46,210 nucleotides of DNA from assembly GCF_000688395.1 (NCBI RefSeq), contig NZ_JIAG01000018.1, forward strand, positions 1 through 46,210, written 5' to 3'. A program made the translations under genes and the position numbers. Position 1 is the first letter of the stretch, and every line of letters starts with the position of its first letter. The stretch comes from Haematomicrobium sanguinis DSM 21259 (GTDB lineage: Bacteria > Actinomycetota > Actinomycetes > Actinomycetales > Micrococcaceae). Below the pieces are notes generated by a model, which worked only from the letters and a program-made list of their open reading frames with translations, had not been told where the DNA came from and did no database searches. This document shows, piece after piece, positions 20,803 to 29,111 of the stretch.

Positions 20803-20824
20803 CACCCCTCCTTAGGCGGGGGTG
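20803..20824. terminator. probable bidirectional terminator hairpin
   Basis: CACCCC and GGGGTG pair across about ten bases, with a few extra C/G pairs possible inside. It lies between the converging stops of the flavin-reductase fusion (20801) and the DUF1648 gene (20812). There is no T-run. Confidence 0.4.
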
Positions 20825-21765
20825 TTGTCCTGTTTGGCAAGCTCTGAGCGCAGGGCGCTCTCGGCTCCCCACGGATCGGCGAGGTTAACCGCAAAGCGTT
20901 TATCGCCGTCGTAAGTCACCACCAGGCCGGGGCCGGACCCGGAAATGAAAGCCGAACGCCCCGGAAGGACCCGGTAACCCCAGCCGCCCCACTGCATCGG
21001 GTCAAGCCGCTCGGCGGTCACGGCGCTAATGCTGCGCAACGGGATGCGCTTGAGGTACCGGCCGGAGCCCTGGCGCCGAAGCCCAAAGCTCGCCGGGGTG
21101 ACGACCGCCTCCAGCTTCGCGAAGGACAGCATCAACACGATCACGCCTATCAGGATGGGAAGGGCGCTCAGCAAAACCCAGTTCTGGAAGGCGAGCGCGA
21201 GCGAGAGCATGAGGACCGCGGGAATAGTCACGATGAGGAGCACGACCTTGAGAATTCCGGTGAATGTGAGGTCTTCGCGCCAGAGCGGTGACGCTTCGGC
21301 GGCGCGGTCTTGGGCGCTGACTCGGGGCCGGAGCGGCAACCAAAGCGCGAGGAGCGGTAGCGCGCCGTAATAGAGGGCCACCGAAAATGCAAGGAACCCC
21401 CAACCGGTATCGCCATTGCTCTGTGCGGCCAGGGCGGACATGAGGAAGGTACTCGCGCTGACCGCGGCCACGGAGGCGCCGATGCCCGCCATCCACGCGC
21501 CAATCAGATGCCTTTTCGGCGCGAGCGCGACACCCACGAGCCCCGCGAGAGTGGCAATGCTGGCGACAACCAAGGTGCCCGTGACTACGCCGTCACGGTC
21601 GCTGAAGCCGTCGGCCTCACCGCTTGGACCCCAGTGCGTGGGAAGCGATTCGGGGAGGCCCGGCCCAAGGGTTGCTTGGAGGAAAAGCAATAGGAGCACC
21701 GGTGCCAGGACCAGTAGAGCTGCTAGCGGGATGAGCACTAATGCCGCAGGTCGGGTTCTCGTCAT
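20812..21765 (-). CDS. DUF1648 domain membrane protein
   Basis: A 317-aa multi-pass membrane protein. The N-terminal half carries a DUF1648-type segment, with an H-W-G-x-x-G-x-A-D-G pattern following LPT (SLPTHWGPSGEADGFSDRDG). About six hydrophobic helices follow. The C-terminal 100 residues are more soluble, with a PH-like strand pattern (ISAVTAERLDPMQWGGWGYRVLPG). ATG 21765 has a perfect AGGAGG at 21772-21777 on the complementary strand, so the longer frame to 21807 is not the start. DUF1648 occurs in SdpI-type immunity and signalling proteins; the function here is not known. It stands alone, convergent with the flavin operon. Confidence 0.75.
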   Translation of the reverse strand: MTRTRPAALVLIPLAALLVLAPVLLLLFLQATLGPGLPESLPTHWGPSGEADGFSDRDGVVTGTLVVASIATLAGLVGVALAPKRHLIGAWMAGIGASVAAVSASTFLMSALAAQSNGDTGWGFLAFSVALYYGALPLLALWLPLRPRVSAQDRAAEASPLWREDLTFTGILKVVLLIVTIPAVLMLSLALAFQNWVLLSALPILIGVIVLMLSFAKLEAVVTPASFGLRRQGSGRYLKRIPLRSISAVTAERLDPMQWGGWGYRVLPGRSAFISGSGPGLVVTYDGDKRFAVNLADPWGAESALRSELAKQDNTPA

Positions 21766-21873
21766 CGGGGACCTCCTGTTTTCTGCCGGCGGTTCGTGTC
21801 TGACCACGCGGACTGCTAAGCTTTTATCCGTTGTTCACGAGCCTATACGAAGTGCTCGGCCGAACAATGGTTG

Positions 21874-21949
21874 GCCCTTGTAGCTCAGTGGATAGAGCGT
21901 CTGCCTCCGGAGCAGAAGGTCGTAGGTTCGAATCCTGTCAAGGGCACCA
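21874..21949 (+). tRNA. tRNA-Arg (anticodon CCG)
   Basis: A complete cloverleaf: acceptor stem GCCCTTG/CAAGGGC, D arm GCTC..GAGC, anticodon stem TCTGC/GCAGA with loop CTCCGGA (anticodon CCG, reading CGG), T arm GTAGG-TTCGAAT-CCTGT, discriminator A and encoded CCA. Its last 16 bases (21934-21949) are repeated at 29086-29101, marking it as the integration target of the island downstream. The gene stays intact after integration because the island restores its 3' end. Confidence 0.97.
21934..21949 (+). other. attachment site, tRNA side (attL)
   Basis: The 16 bases CCTGTCAAGGGCACCA form the 3' end of tRNA-Arg(CCG). The identical sequence appears at 29086-29101, and the two copies bracket a region of foreign character carrying a recombinase remnant. 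This is the standard signature of integration into a tRNA 3' end. Confidence 0.85.
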
Positions 21950-21961
21950 CAGAGGTCTTAC

Positions 21962-21983
21962 TAGAACGAGAGACCTCGTTCTA
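21962..21983. terminator. hairpin after tRNA-Arg
   Basis: TAGAACGAG (21962-21970) and CTCGTTCTA (21975-21983) form a perfect nine-base stem with loop AGAC. A competing stem pairs GAGGTCT at 21952-21958 with AGACCTC at 21971-21977. It lies just past the tRNA and covers the stop of the recombinase remnant on the other strand, so it could terminate both. Confidence 0.6.
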
Positions 21984-23330
21984 AGCTAGTGTGTCCGCGA
22001 TCGCGGTGAAGGGTTCGGCGACGCGGATGGTGGCTCGGTCGTCCTCGCTGATTTCGATGCCTTTCGTGAGTGCCTGGTTTGCGAGGCGCTTGCCCTGGAC
22101 GTCGGTTCGCGCATTCATGGTCGCGAAGTCGATTATAATTTGCGTTGCGGCGGTGAGGTGACGCCGGTTGCCTTCGCTACCCTCACGCTCTCGGGTGAGA
22201 CAACGGTCGATGTCGTAAAGTCCTGCGCCGATGCGATCCTGTGTCGTTTGAGGCTGGTTATGTCGATGGCGTCGGCGAAGTGCGCTGCGAGCCGCTCGTC
22301 GAACGCGACCACTACGGGCACTGCTCTGCGGATGCAGTTCTTGCGTTTGGTGACGCGCCCTGCGCAGACGCAGTATACGTATCGGATACCCTGGCCGTTG
22401 GTTGGGAAATCGAGCTGCATTCGTGATCCGCAAGAACGGCAGAACAACGACACTTTGAGGTACTGATCGTGGATGCGACGCCGTTTCGATGTAAGCTTCC
22501 TCGAGCACTGGCGACGTTGCACTCGCTCCAAGGTGTCGAGGTAGAGCAACGGTTCATGCGTGCCAGAATACTCGACGCCTTTTGTAGCGGACGACGTTGA
22601 CGAAGTAGGGGTTGCGGAGCATGGCGAAGTACCCGGGTCAGGCGACAGGCTTCGGCGGTCGACTCGGGTTCGGCAAAGTCCGCAACCCCCGAGGAGAGAC
22701 CTCATCAAGCAGCTCGATGACGGTGTGGTCGCCGTTGGCGTATTGCTCGAACATCCAACGGATCATCGGCCCACGCTCTGGATCGATCTCCACGGTGCGG
22801 TACTCCCGCCCGCGCTCGTCACGTCTGCGGACGTTGAGGTAGCCAATGGGTGCACGTTTAGGAGTGCCTCGGGACGTGGCCTTTTGCGTCAGCCCCTTAA
22901 CCACCTCGGTAGCGAGATTCTTTGAATAGAACTCTGCAATCGATAACATGATCCCCTGAAGCAGCATGCCGGATGGATCTCGGCGATGTTTTCGGTAGCA
23001 GACACGAGGGGGACTCCGGCGTCGAGGCCGTTGTGTGCGAGCCGATCGACTTTGTGGACGACGCAATACGTCACCTGATGGGAGGCGATGTAGTCGAGCA
23101 TCCGTTTCAGGTCGGGGCGGTCGGCGGATCGGGCCGATTCCCCGGTGTCGACGAACTCCGCCACGATCCGCGCGCCGAATTCTTCGGCTTTGCGCGCGTT
23201 TGCTCGACGCTGGGTAGGGATAGAGATTCCATCGTCCCGTCCGCCCGTGGAGGCATGCTCCCTGGTCGACAATCGCTGATACGGCACCGTAGTGAAAGCA
23301 GCGGCTTTCGTCGCAGCTAGCTAGCATTGT
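21981..23330 (-). pseudogene. decayed large serine recombinase
   Basis: Pieces of one site-specific recombinase can be read in order along the minus strand, but in different frames. The N-terminal resolvase domain lies at about 23287-22990, with the catalytic Ser in YQRLSTREHAS and SIPTQRRANARKAEE. A short internal loss follows VDRLAHN. The next part is shifted: GMLLQGIMLSIAEFYSKN through APIGYLNVRRRDERGRE (about 22980-22640), ending at a stop. The zinc-ribbon part (FCRSCGSR ... CIRRAVP) is in another frame at about 22560-22310, and the C-terminal part (RLANQALTKGIEIS) ends at 21981. At least four lesions make it inactive. It sits directly beside the tRNA, where an island's integrase is usually found. 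Confidence 0.85.
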
Positions 23331-24339
23331 CGACATTAGGGCCGTAATTGTCGTGTCCTTCCTCGTCCGCACTCAGGTTGGTGTGGTCGTGCTGCTCTTA
23401 GTGATGGAGTTGATCGGCGAGGTGCAGGACGAGCGCGACGAGTCTCTTCATGTCAGGTTCTGCCCGCAGGCGTCGTGTAGCCGTGATGTCGCAAACTGCA
23501 TTGGTGACGTGGGAGAAGGACTTCGAGGAGAGGTCGCACCCATGCGCCGCAATCCTCGCAATCGCAATACGCATGGTCAGAGCGCCCGCAGATGTGCCCG
23601 TCGGTCAGCGACTCGTCCGCGCTGATCAGTTGGCACTTCCTCGCGCGCGGCGCCGACCTGTCTGGCGACGGTAACGCTGTCGTCGAGCGCGGCGTGGAAC
23701 CCGTTGATTTTTTCATCGGTGAGTTGGATGGCGAGCTGGTGGAGGTCCAAGCGTTGCAGCCATTCCGTGAGTTCACCCCGAAGTGAAGACGAACGCGCAT
23801 GTCGGGAACGCCCAGCCGGGACAGCAGACGGGGATGGGTTTGCGGATCTTCGTCCGCTACGCCCGCTGCTCCGCCTTCGCCCGGGCCCCTGCGCGGGTCG
23901 ATGCGGCTCGGAGCCGCTAGCACCGGGCATGCCTTCTGCTCCGTTGCGGATAGGGACGAGTGCTGGGGCGACGGGTCCGCCTGACTCGTTACGGTCCAGT
24001 TCGGCTCGCGCTCTCGCGGAGTTCGTCTGGCATGGCGATGACCGCATCGACCTTTGCGAGGTACCCGATCTTGACGAACGTCCGTTAGGAGACCCAGCCG
24101 GAAACCATTGCGACAGCTTATTCGCGAGCTGCACCGATTGCTCTTAAGGTGGTAGAAAGCTTCCGTCACTATCGCTGTTCGAGTTGCGCGCGCTGGTGAA
24201 CAAAGTCTCTTCTGTCTGCCGCTTCGCTTACTCCGCCTTCAACTCCCGACACACCTCGGCACCCTCCATCGGGCCAGCGGCCTATGCAGCTCGTTCTTGT
24301 CATACTCCGCGTGCAACTGCCCGACCCAATCGTAGACTC
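23331..24339. other. degenerate stretch inside the island, no intact gene
   Basis: Open frames here are short, shifted and compositionally odd. On the minus strand, fragments such as RTFVKIGYLAKVDAVIAMPDEL (about 24090-24020), LTEWLQRLDLHQLAIQLTDEKI (near 23770) and MKRLVALVLHLADQLHH (near 23450) look like pieces of one or more former genes, but in-frame stops and shifts separate them. I do not recognise a family with confidence. Most likely this is debris of the island's original cargo next to its recombinase. Confidence 0.45.
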
Positions 24340-24800
24340 GTCGCGTTGTGAGCAACGGGTTGCGCTGAACGAGTGCCGCCGCTGTTCGAGGCCAAAGCGC
24401 CCGAGGACAATCAAATTAGGGATCGCATCGCACGCGCCCGCGCCTGCGGGCGCAACAAACTCGATGCCGATGGCGAGATCAAGCGGTGGTTGGTTCTCGG
24501 ACACGCCGCTCAGTCGGTGAAGTCTCCGTTGGTGGCGGCGGCTGCCCGAGCTGTGGGTCTGGCATCGGCGGTCGCCCACATGGTCGCCCATGTGTTGGGT
24601 GCGGCCACGTACGCAGCGAAGACCGCTTCCCTCGCGGCAGTTGATCAGAAGACCGCACCGCACGACGAGGCTTGCTGGCAGATCGACCAATTCACGCCAG
24701 ACCTTCGTGCGGCTCTGGCGAGGCTGCCCATGCTCGGAGAGAACTCATCCGGGCCATTGGGCAGTGGACACTTGGCTTCAGGAGTGCTCGCCGAGGCGAT
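24340..24800 (+). pseudogene. broken immunity-protein-like gene (Imm-5-like family)
   Basis: The reading PLFEAKAPEDNQIRDRIARA ... VAAAARAVGLASAVAHMVAH ... LGAATYAAKTASLAA ... ECW-like QIDQFTPDLRAAL resembles the Ala-rich proteins annotated as 'putative immunity protein', which have C-A-E-x-V-L-P-L-F-E near their N-terminus and A-x-G-H-A-x-x-T-A-H-V-x-x-H in the middle. The expected start segment (CEQRV) lies in a different frame from the rest, so a frameshift separates the N-terminus, and no start codon with a ribosome site is seen. The name reflects genome annotation only; no matching toxin is present. Identification is from remembered family patterns. Confidence 0.5.
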
Positions 24801-25224
24801 CCGAGAGATCCCACCGGAACTGTCTTGCAGATCCTCTCAGACCGATCCGTCGGAGCCCAAAACCTCGAGCTGCAAGTGGCGATGCTCCTCAGGACGAGCT
24901 CTGAGAACGACCCCGACTCAGGATGAGTAACATATTCGTGGACGTCTTCTGAACGACGTGTGAAGGCGGGTGCTTGCTCCTAGGGCCCGCCTGTTAGGGC
25001 CAATCACGGTTGGAAAACCGGTCAAGAGATGAAGGACATGATCGAGTTTGAGCCCTCAGGTCGGTTCCTCGAAGATCCGCGAATTTTCGGCCCTTGAATT
25101 CTCGCGAATCTCACACGTTCCTCTCGGAAGTCCGCGACTAGACCCATGCGTGTCGCGGGTCTTGCGCCAATTCGAGCATGGATAATGTTCCCTAGAGATC
25201 GATTTAGGCGAAGGGGCGATACGG
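24801..25224. other. intergenic stretch upstream of hamA
   Basis: About 420 bases without a convincing gene. A GATAAT hexamer at 25181-25186 could be a -10 box for hamA, but no -35 at normal distance is seen. The ribosome site AAGGGG at 25211-25216 lies eight bases before the hamA start. Confidence 0.35.
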
Positions 25225-26163
25225 ATGACCCACGACGAGAGTCACCTGCAGGTTTCCCTAAAGAATACCGAGCAGTTCCTCGCGCTCTTTCACCCGCCGT
25301 TGCTCGACCGGCACAAAGTTGCACCGAAAGTCGATCTCTCGCTCTTCATTCTCAAGATCGACGGCGGCGAGTTTGACTATGACAACCTCTATAAACAGCT
25401 TGGGAATGCTTCGTACGCGTACGTCCTCTCACGAGGGAAATTCGCTGGTCTCGCGCAGGGCAACGTACACGAACTCACGAAGGCAGTTCAAGAGAGTTTC
25501 CGCACCGCCGACATCAACGACGGCGAGGGAGGCGAACTCCTGCTCTACTGCTTCCTGGAGTCCCATCTCCGTGCGCCCAAACTGTTGTCGAAGATGGAAC
25601 TCAAGACTGACAAAAACGACTATGTGAAAGGCGCAGACGGTCTCCATCTCCTACAAGTCCAACCAGGCGAATTCCACCTGATCTACGGCGAATCGAAGAT
25701 GATCGCGGACTCTACGGAGCGCGGGTCCAGCTTTCGGAAAGCTATCGCAGACGCAATCAAGTCCGTGGCAACGCTCCGAAAAACCGGTTTCTCGAACGAG
25801 GTAAACCTCGTCGACTCTAACCTCATGAAGGAAGCGTTTTCAGGGGCCGAGCTCGATTTCTTGAAATCGATTTTGGTACCGACTCGAAATGGTCACACCA
25901 GGGAATCTGCGTTTGGCCTCCTTCTCGGGTTTGAGATCGATACGAGCGACTGGCCGCTCATCGAGATGACTGCTAAACAGTTTTCCGAACGCGTTCACGC
26001 CGAAGTGAAGCAGATGGTCGAAGCGCGCTTCGATTACATCAAGGACCAACTCATTAATGCCGGCCTCGAAGGTTACCACTTCTATGTCTGGGCGGTCCCG
26101 TTCATCAAGAACGGAGCGACGAACATCGACTCGGTTCGCAAATTGATTGTGAGGTACATCTAG
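25225..26163 (+). CDS. hamA: Hachiman defence protein HamA (DUF1837 nuclease-fold)
   Basis: First gene of the two-gene Hachiman anti-phage system. In studied systems HamA is a PD-(D/E)XK-type effector held in check by HamB and released to degrade DNA on infection. The 312-aa protein has the DUF1837 core: GEGGELLLYCFLES at 100-113, LLSKMELKT at 120-128, then the nuclease-type residues Asp138 in KGADGLHLL and Glu156-x-Lys158 in YGESKM. All three are intact, so the nuclease should be active. ATG 25225 has AAGGGG eight bases upstream. Its TAG overlaps the hamB GTG by one base (TAGTG). The operon lies in a tRNA-Arg island, a typical setting for defence genes. Confidence 0.92.
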   Translation: MTHDESHLQVSLKNTEQFLALFHPPLLDRHKVAPKVDLSLFILKIDGGEFDYDNLYKQLGNASYAYVLSRGKFAGLAQGNVHELTKAVQESFRTADINDGEGGELLLYCFLESHLRAPKLLSKMELKTDKNDYVKGADGLHLLQVQPGEFHLIYGESKMIADSTERGSSFRKAIADAIKSVATLRKTGFSNEVNLVDSNLMKEAFSGAELDFLKSILVPTRNGHTRESAFGLLLGFEIDTSDWPLIEMTAKQFSERVHAEVKQMVEARFDYIKDQLINAGLEGYHFYVWAVPFIKNGATNIDSVRKLIVRYI

Positions 26164-28778
26164 TGGCCCTCGCGCAGGAGCTCGTGGCCGACGTGTGGGC
26201 GAGTGACTATTTTCTTGAACTGCTGGATCTGTTAGAACGAGAGGTCGCGCAGGCATTCGTGCGGCAACCGCCCCCTGAGGGATTGTCCCAAGCAGAGGTC
26301 AACGATCTATTGCGATTCGCAGATCTGCTTTCTTTCAGCGACGCTGCCGAAGATCGGAACATGGCCTATCGAATTGTCGCACAGGTTTCGCAGCTTCACA
26401 CAATAGACTTTGAACTGCGTGCTTACGGAACGGCGATCCTCTCCAAGCTCGGGAACTTTCCGGGGCTCGATCACCTCCGGGAACTTTGCGGCGGGCTGCC
26501 GGTACTACCCATCGAGCGCGAGGTTGAGCGCCAAGCGAAACTCCATACGCAACGCACGTCGGACGGCAACCTCGTGTTCACCGATGCGCAATACGAGATC
26601 CGCCGTGCACTGGCAACACCCGGCTTCTTTAGTTTCTCGGGACCAACCTCGATCGGTAAGTCGTTCATACTGAAGGATTACATCAAGAGCTTGCTCGCGA
26701 AAGATGAGCTTGCTGGCAGCGCGATTGTCGTGCTTGTGCCGACCCGAGCACTTATCACTCAGCTCGTTGACGATTTCCGAAGAGAAATTACCGACTCCCG
26801 CGTCCACGTCGGGGCGTTCCCACAGACGAGCCCGCTACTTCAGCGTCAATTCGACCGATCGGTACTCGTGCTGACCCCTGAGCGCTTGATCCGCTACCTT
26901 TCAAGTGGCAGACTGCCAGTGCGCTACCTCTTCGTCGACGAGGCGCAGAAAATTGCCGCAGTGAAGGACGAGCGTAGCTCGCTGTATTACCACGCGATTT
27001 ACGAAACGACTCGCCGGTACGCAACGCAACTGGTATTCGCCTCTCCGAACATCCCCAATCCAGGCATCTTCCTCGAGATCTTTGGACATCTGGGGGAGCA
27101 GAGTCTGTCGGTACAAGACCGGACTGTGTCTCAGAACCGGTACTACGTCAACCCGCATACTCAACGGGCATCTTATTTCAAAGCGAGCTTATCTGGCGGT
27201 CCGCTCGAGGAGCACGAGCTCGAGCATCAACTTCCTGGAACCGTGAACGGCCTTCTGGCGACGCTCGGCGCCCGGGCCGCCAACCTGGTGTACTGCAACA
27301 GCACGGGTGCCACAGTCGAACTCGCGCGCGCTTTTGCGTTGAGCCGTCCGCTTGTCACACTCACGCCGACGCTCGAATCACTGATCGAGTTCGCATCGAC
27401 TTCCGTGCACGTAGATTACTACTTGATCACTTGCCTGCGGCACGGCGTCGCTTTTCACCACGGACGTATGCCTTACGAGGTGCGAGCGCGCATCGAAGCG
27501 ATTTTCCTCGATGGCTCAGGCCCGCTGGACTTCATCTTCTGCACGTCAACATTGCTGGAAGGGGTGAACCTCCCTGCGAAGAATATTTTCGTTCTCACCG
27601 AGAAACATGGAAGTGCACCTTTTGAACAGGTCGACTTCGAGAACCTGGTGGGTCGCGCGGGCAGGCTCACGCGCGAGTTCTCCGGCAACGTGATTTGCGT
27701 TCCCATCAACGAGTCTAGCTGGACTGACAAGACACTTATGACCACAACAATGGCATCGGAAGCGGTCAGCTTTCTCGTGGATAAGAACAAACGCCGCACT
27801 AGCGAATTCAACAACATCGGGCGAGTGCTCGCTGGGGAAGAAATCACAAGTGGGTTCACGGTCGGGGCGCGCTCGAACTTCGCCACCTTCGGTTCGTTGA
27901 TTTTCCTGCACCATCTCGAAAATAACGGGTCACCCTTAGTCACGAAGTTCCTCGAGAAGAACCGGAGCGGCGAAGAACTGCTGGCAGCAGTCGTAGCTTC
28001 AACTCGCGTTCCCGCGGCAGTGGTCCGGACGTCACCGTCGATCAAGCTGAAATATCAACAGCGTGCACTGGAATACATCGAGACTTACTGTGAACGCTCG
28101 CAGTTCTTTCCTGACAGTGAGCAGATTGAGATCCAGCCCATGCTGAGGCTCCTTTACGACCTGTATAACTGGGAGAAAGAAGAATCAGGCGGAAGAAATC
28201 CACTCATCCCGCCCGGCTTGATCCGGGCGGGATACGGCACCTCGCAGCTGAACTACTGGGCGATGGTTGCAAACCACTGGATCAAAGCTGAGCCGCTGAG
28301 TCGCATCATTAACTATTCAATCCATTTCCATCAGAACCGTGGCTACATTTGGTTCAAGCTGAATGGGAGAGTAACGAGAGAGGACTTCGTCCGTTCGCCT
28401 CGCCACATAAACATCATCATTGAGCAGGTGATGACCGATATCGAGAACGGTCTCCGGCACAAGATCTTCCGCTACCTTCAAAATTTCTTTGACTTGAGTC
28501 GCCACGTCCTGGGCGATGCAGCAGCCCCAAACTGGGCGGAACTCATCGAGTACGGCACGACCGATCGGCGCTCGGTGTCTTTGCAAAACTCGGGTTTCTC
28601 ACGCTCGGCCGCGAAGCTGATCATTGATGAGTACATCGGGTTAGTTTCTTTCAACGCGCGACACGAACTCGTTGAAATCGACATCGACGCCCTCCACAAG
28701 GTACTGCCCGAAGGCAACGAGATCACTGATGAGATCCGCGCTGTCATCGTTGGATTCGCCGAGCCGACGAGTCCTTAG
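26163..28778 (+). CDS. hamB: Hachiman defence helicase HamB (SF2)
   Basis: ATP-dependent superfamily 2 helicase partner of HamA, thought to sense abnormal or phage DNA and then free the effector. The 871-aa protein shows Walker A GPTSIGKS (160-167), motif Ia VLVPTRAL (190-197), a DEAQ box (259-262) where DEAH/DEAD is common, NLVYCNSTGATVELA (374-388), motif V EGVNLPAK (466-473) and motif VI NLVGRAGRL (494-502). A weakly featured C-terminal region of about 360 aa follows, and the N-terminal 130 aa have no recognised domain. GTG 26163 is coupled to the hamA stop. No lesions are seen. Confidence 0.92.
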   Translation: MALAQELVADVWASDYFLELLDLLEREVAQAFVRQPPPEGLSQAEVNDLLRFADLLSFSDAAEDRNMAYRIVAQVSQLHTIDFELRAYGTAILSKLGNFPGLDHLRELCGGLPVLPIEREVERQAKLHTQRTSDGNLVFTDAQYEIRRALATPGFFSFSGPTSIGKSFILKDYIKSLLAKDELAGSAIVVLVPTRALITQLVDDFRREITDSRVHVGAFPQTSPLLQRQFDRSVLVLTPERLIRYLSSGRLPVRYLFVDEAQKIAAVKDERSSLYYHAIYETTRRYATQLVFASPNIPNPGIFLEIFGHLGEQSLSVQDRTVSQNRYYVNPHTQRASYFKASLSGGPLEEHELEHQLPGTVNGLLATLGARAANLVYCNSTGATVELARAFALSRPLVTLTPTLESLIEFASTSVHVDYYLITCLRHGVAFHHGRMPYEVRARIEAIFLDGSGPLDFIFCTSTLLEGVNLPAKNIFVLTEKHGSAPFEQVDFENLVGRAGRLTREFSGNVICVPINESSWTDKTLMTTTMASEAVSFLVDKNKRRTSEFNNIGRVLAGEEITSGFTVGARSNFATFGSLIFLHHLENNGSPLVTKFLEKNRSGEELLAAVVASTRVPAAVVRTSPSIKLKYQQRALEYIETYCERSQFFPDSEQIEIQPMLRLLYDLYNWEKEESGGRNPLIPPGLIRAGYGTSQLNYWAMVANHWIKAEPLSRIINYSIHFHQNRGYIWFKLNGRVTREDFVRSPRHINIIIEQVMTDIENGLRHKIFRYLQNFFDLSRHVLGDAAAPNWAELIEYGTTDRRSVSLQNSGFSRSAAKLIIDEYIGLVSFNARHELVEIDIDALHKVLPEGNEITDEIRAVIVGFAEPTSP

Positions 28779-29111
28779 TCGCGGTTACTCGGATGCATGC
28801 GTCGCACCAGCATGTGCTTGCCATGCAGAAGAGCAGATCTCGTGTGCCGCCAAACAGCTCTGCGATGCTTACCGAAGCGCTCGGCGATTGAGCAGACACT
28901 CTCACTATTCGCATTCGCCGTTCTCACCGCGTCCACTTCCTCCGGTACTAGGCGGTCTGCTCGGCTCCTTGAAGGCCTTAAAGCCCTGCTCTCGCTACGC
29001 CACTCGGTTGTCGGAGCCGACCAGCCTCGCCTAATCCCACACGGCTTCCAGCCACTCGAACCGAAGCAGTTCGTTCGGCTGCAGCCCTGTCAAGGGCACC
29101 AATTACTAGCT
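28779..29111. other. right end of the island, no gene recognised
   Basis: About 330 bases from the hamB stop to the surface-operon end. It contains the attR repeat at 29086-29101. An open frame of about 120 codons runs across part of it, but its product resembles nothing I know and it reads through the repeat, so I do not call it a gene. Confidence 0.5.
29086..29101 (+). other. attachment site, far side (attR)
   Basis: An exact copy of the last 16 bases of tRNA-Arg(CCG), CCTGTCAAGGGCACCA, including the encoded CCA. The bases on either side do not continue the tRNA (the T-loop TTCGAAT is absent), so this is a displaced 3' end rather than a second tRNA. It marks the right boundary of the island, ten bases before the neighbouring chromosomal gene's stop. 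Confidence 0.85.

Larger units (their letters stand above)
21934..29101. mobile_element. tRNA-Arg genomic island carrying a Hachiman defence operon
   Basis: About 7.2 kb between two identical 16-base repeats, the left one being the end of tRNA-Arg(CCG). Inside, the DNA is visibly less GC-rich than the flanks. The left 3 kb is gene debris: a serine recombinase in several frames, an immunity-protein-like remnant and unrecognisable fragments. The right 3.5 kb is the intact hamA-hamB operon. The flanking chromosomal genes (DUF1648 protein, SipW surface operon) show no sign of belonging to it. The recombinase is broken, so the island is probably no longer able to excise by itself. Confidence 0.82.

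Noticed and set aside
29086-29101. Second tRNA gene at the right end of the island
   Set aside because: Only the last 16 bases of a tRNA are present; the T-loop, anticodon arm and acceptor 5' strand are missing.
21874-29101. CRISPR array or retron in the accessory region
   Set aside because: No regularly spaced repeats and no reverse transcriptase motifs were seen anywhere in the island.
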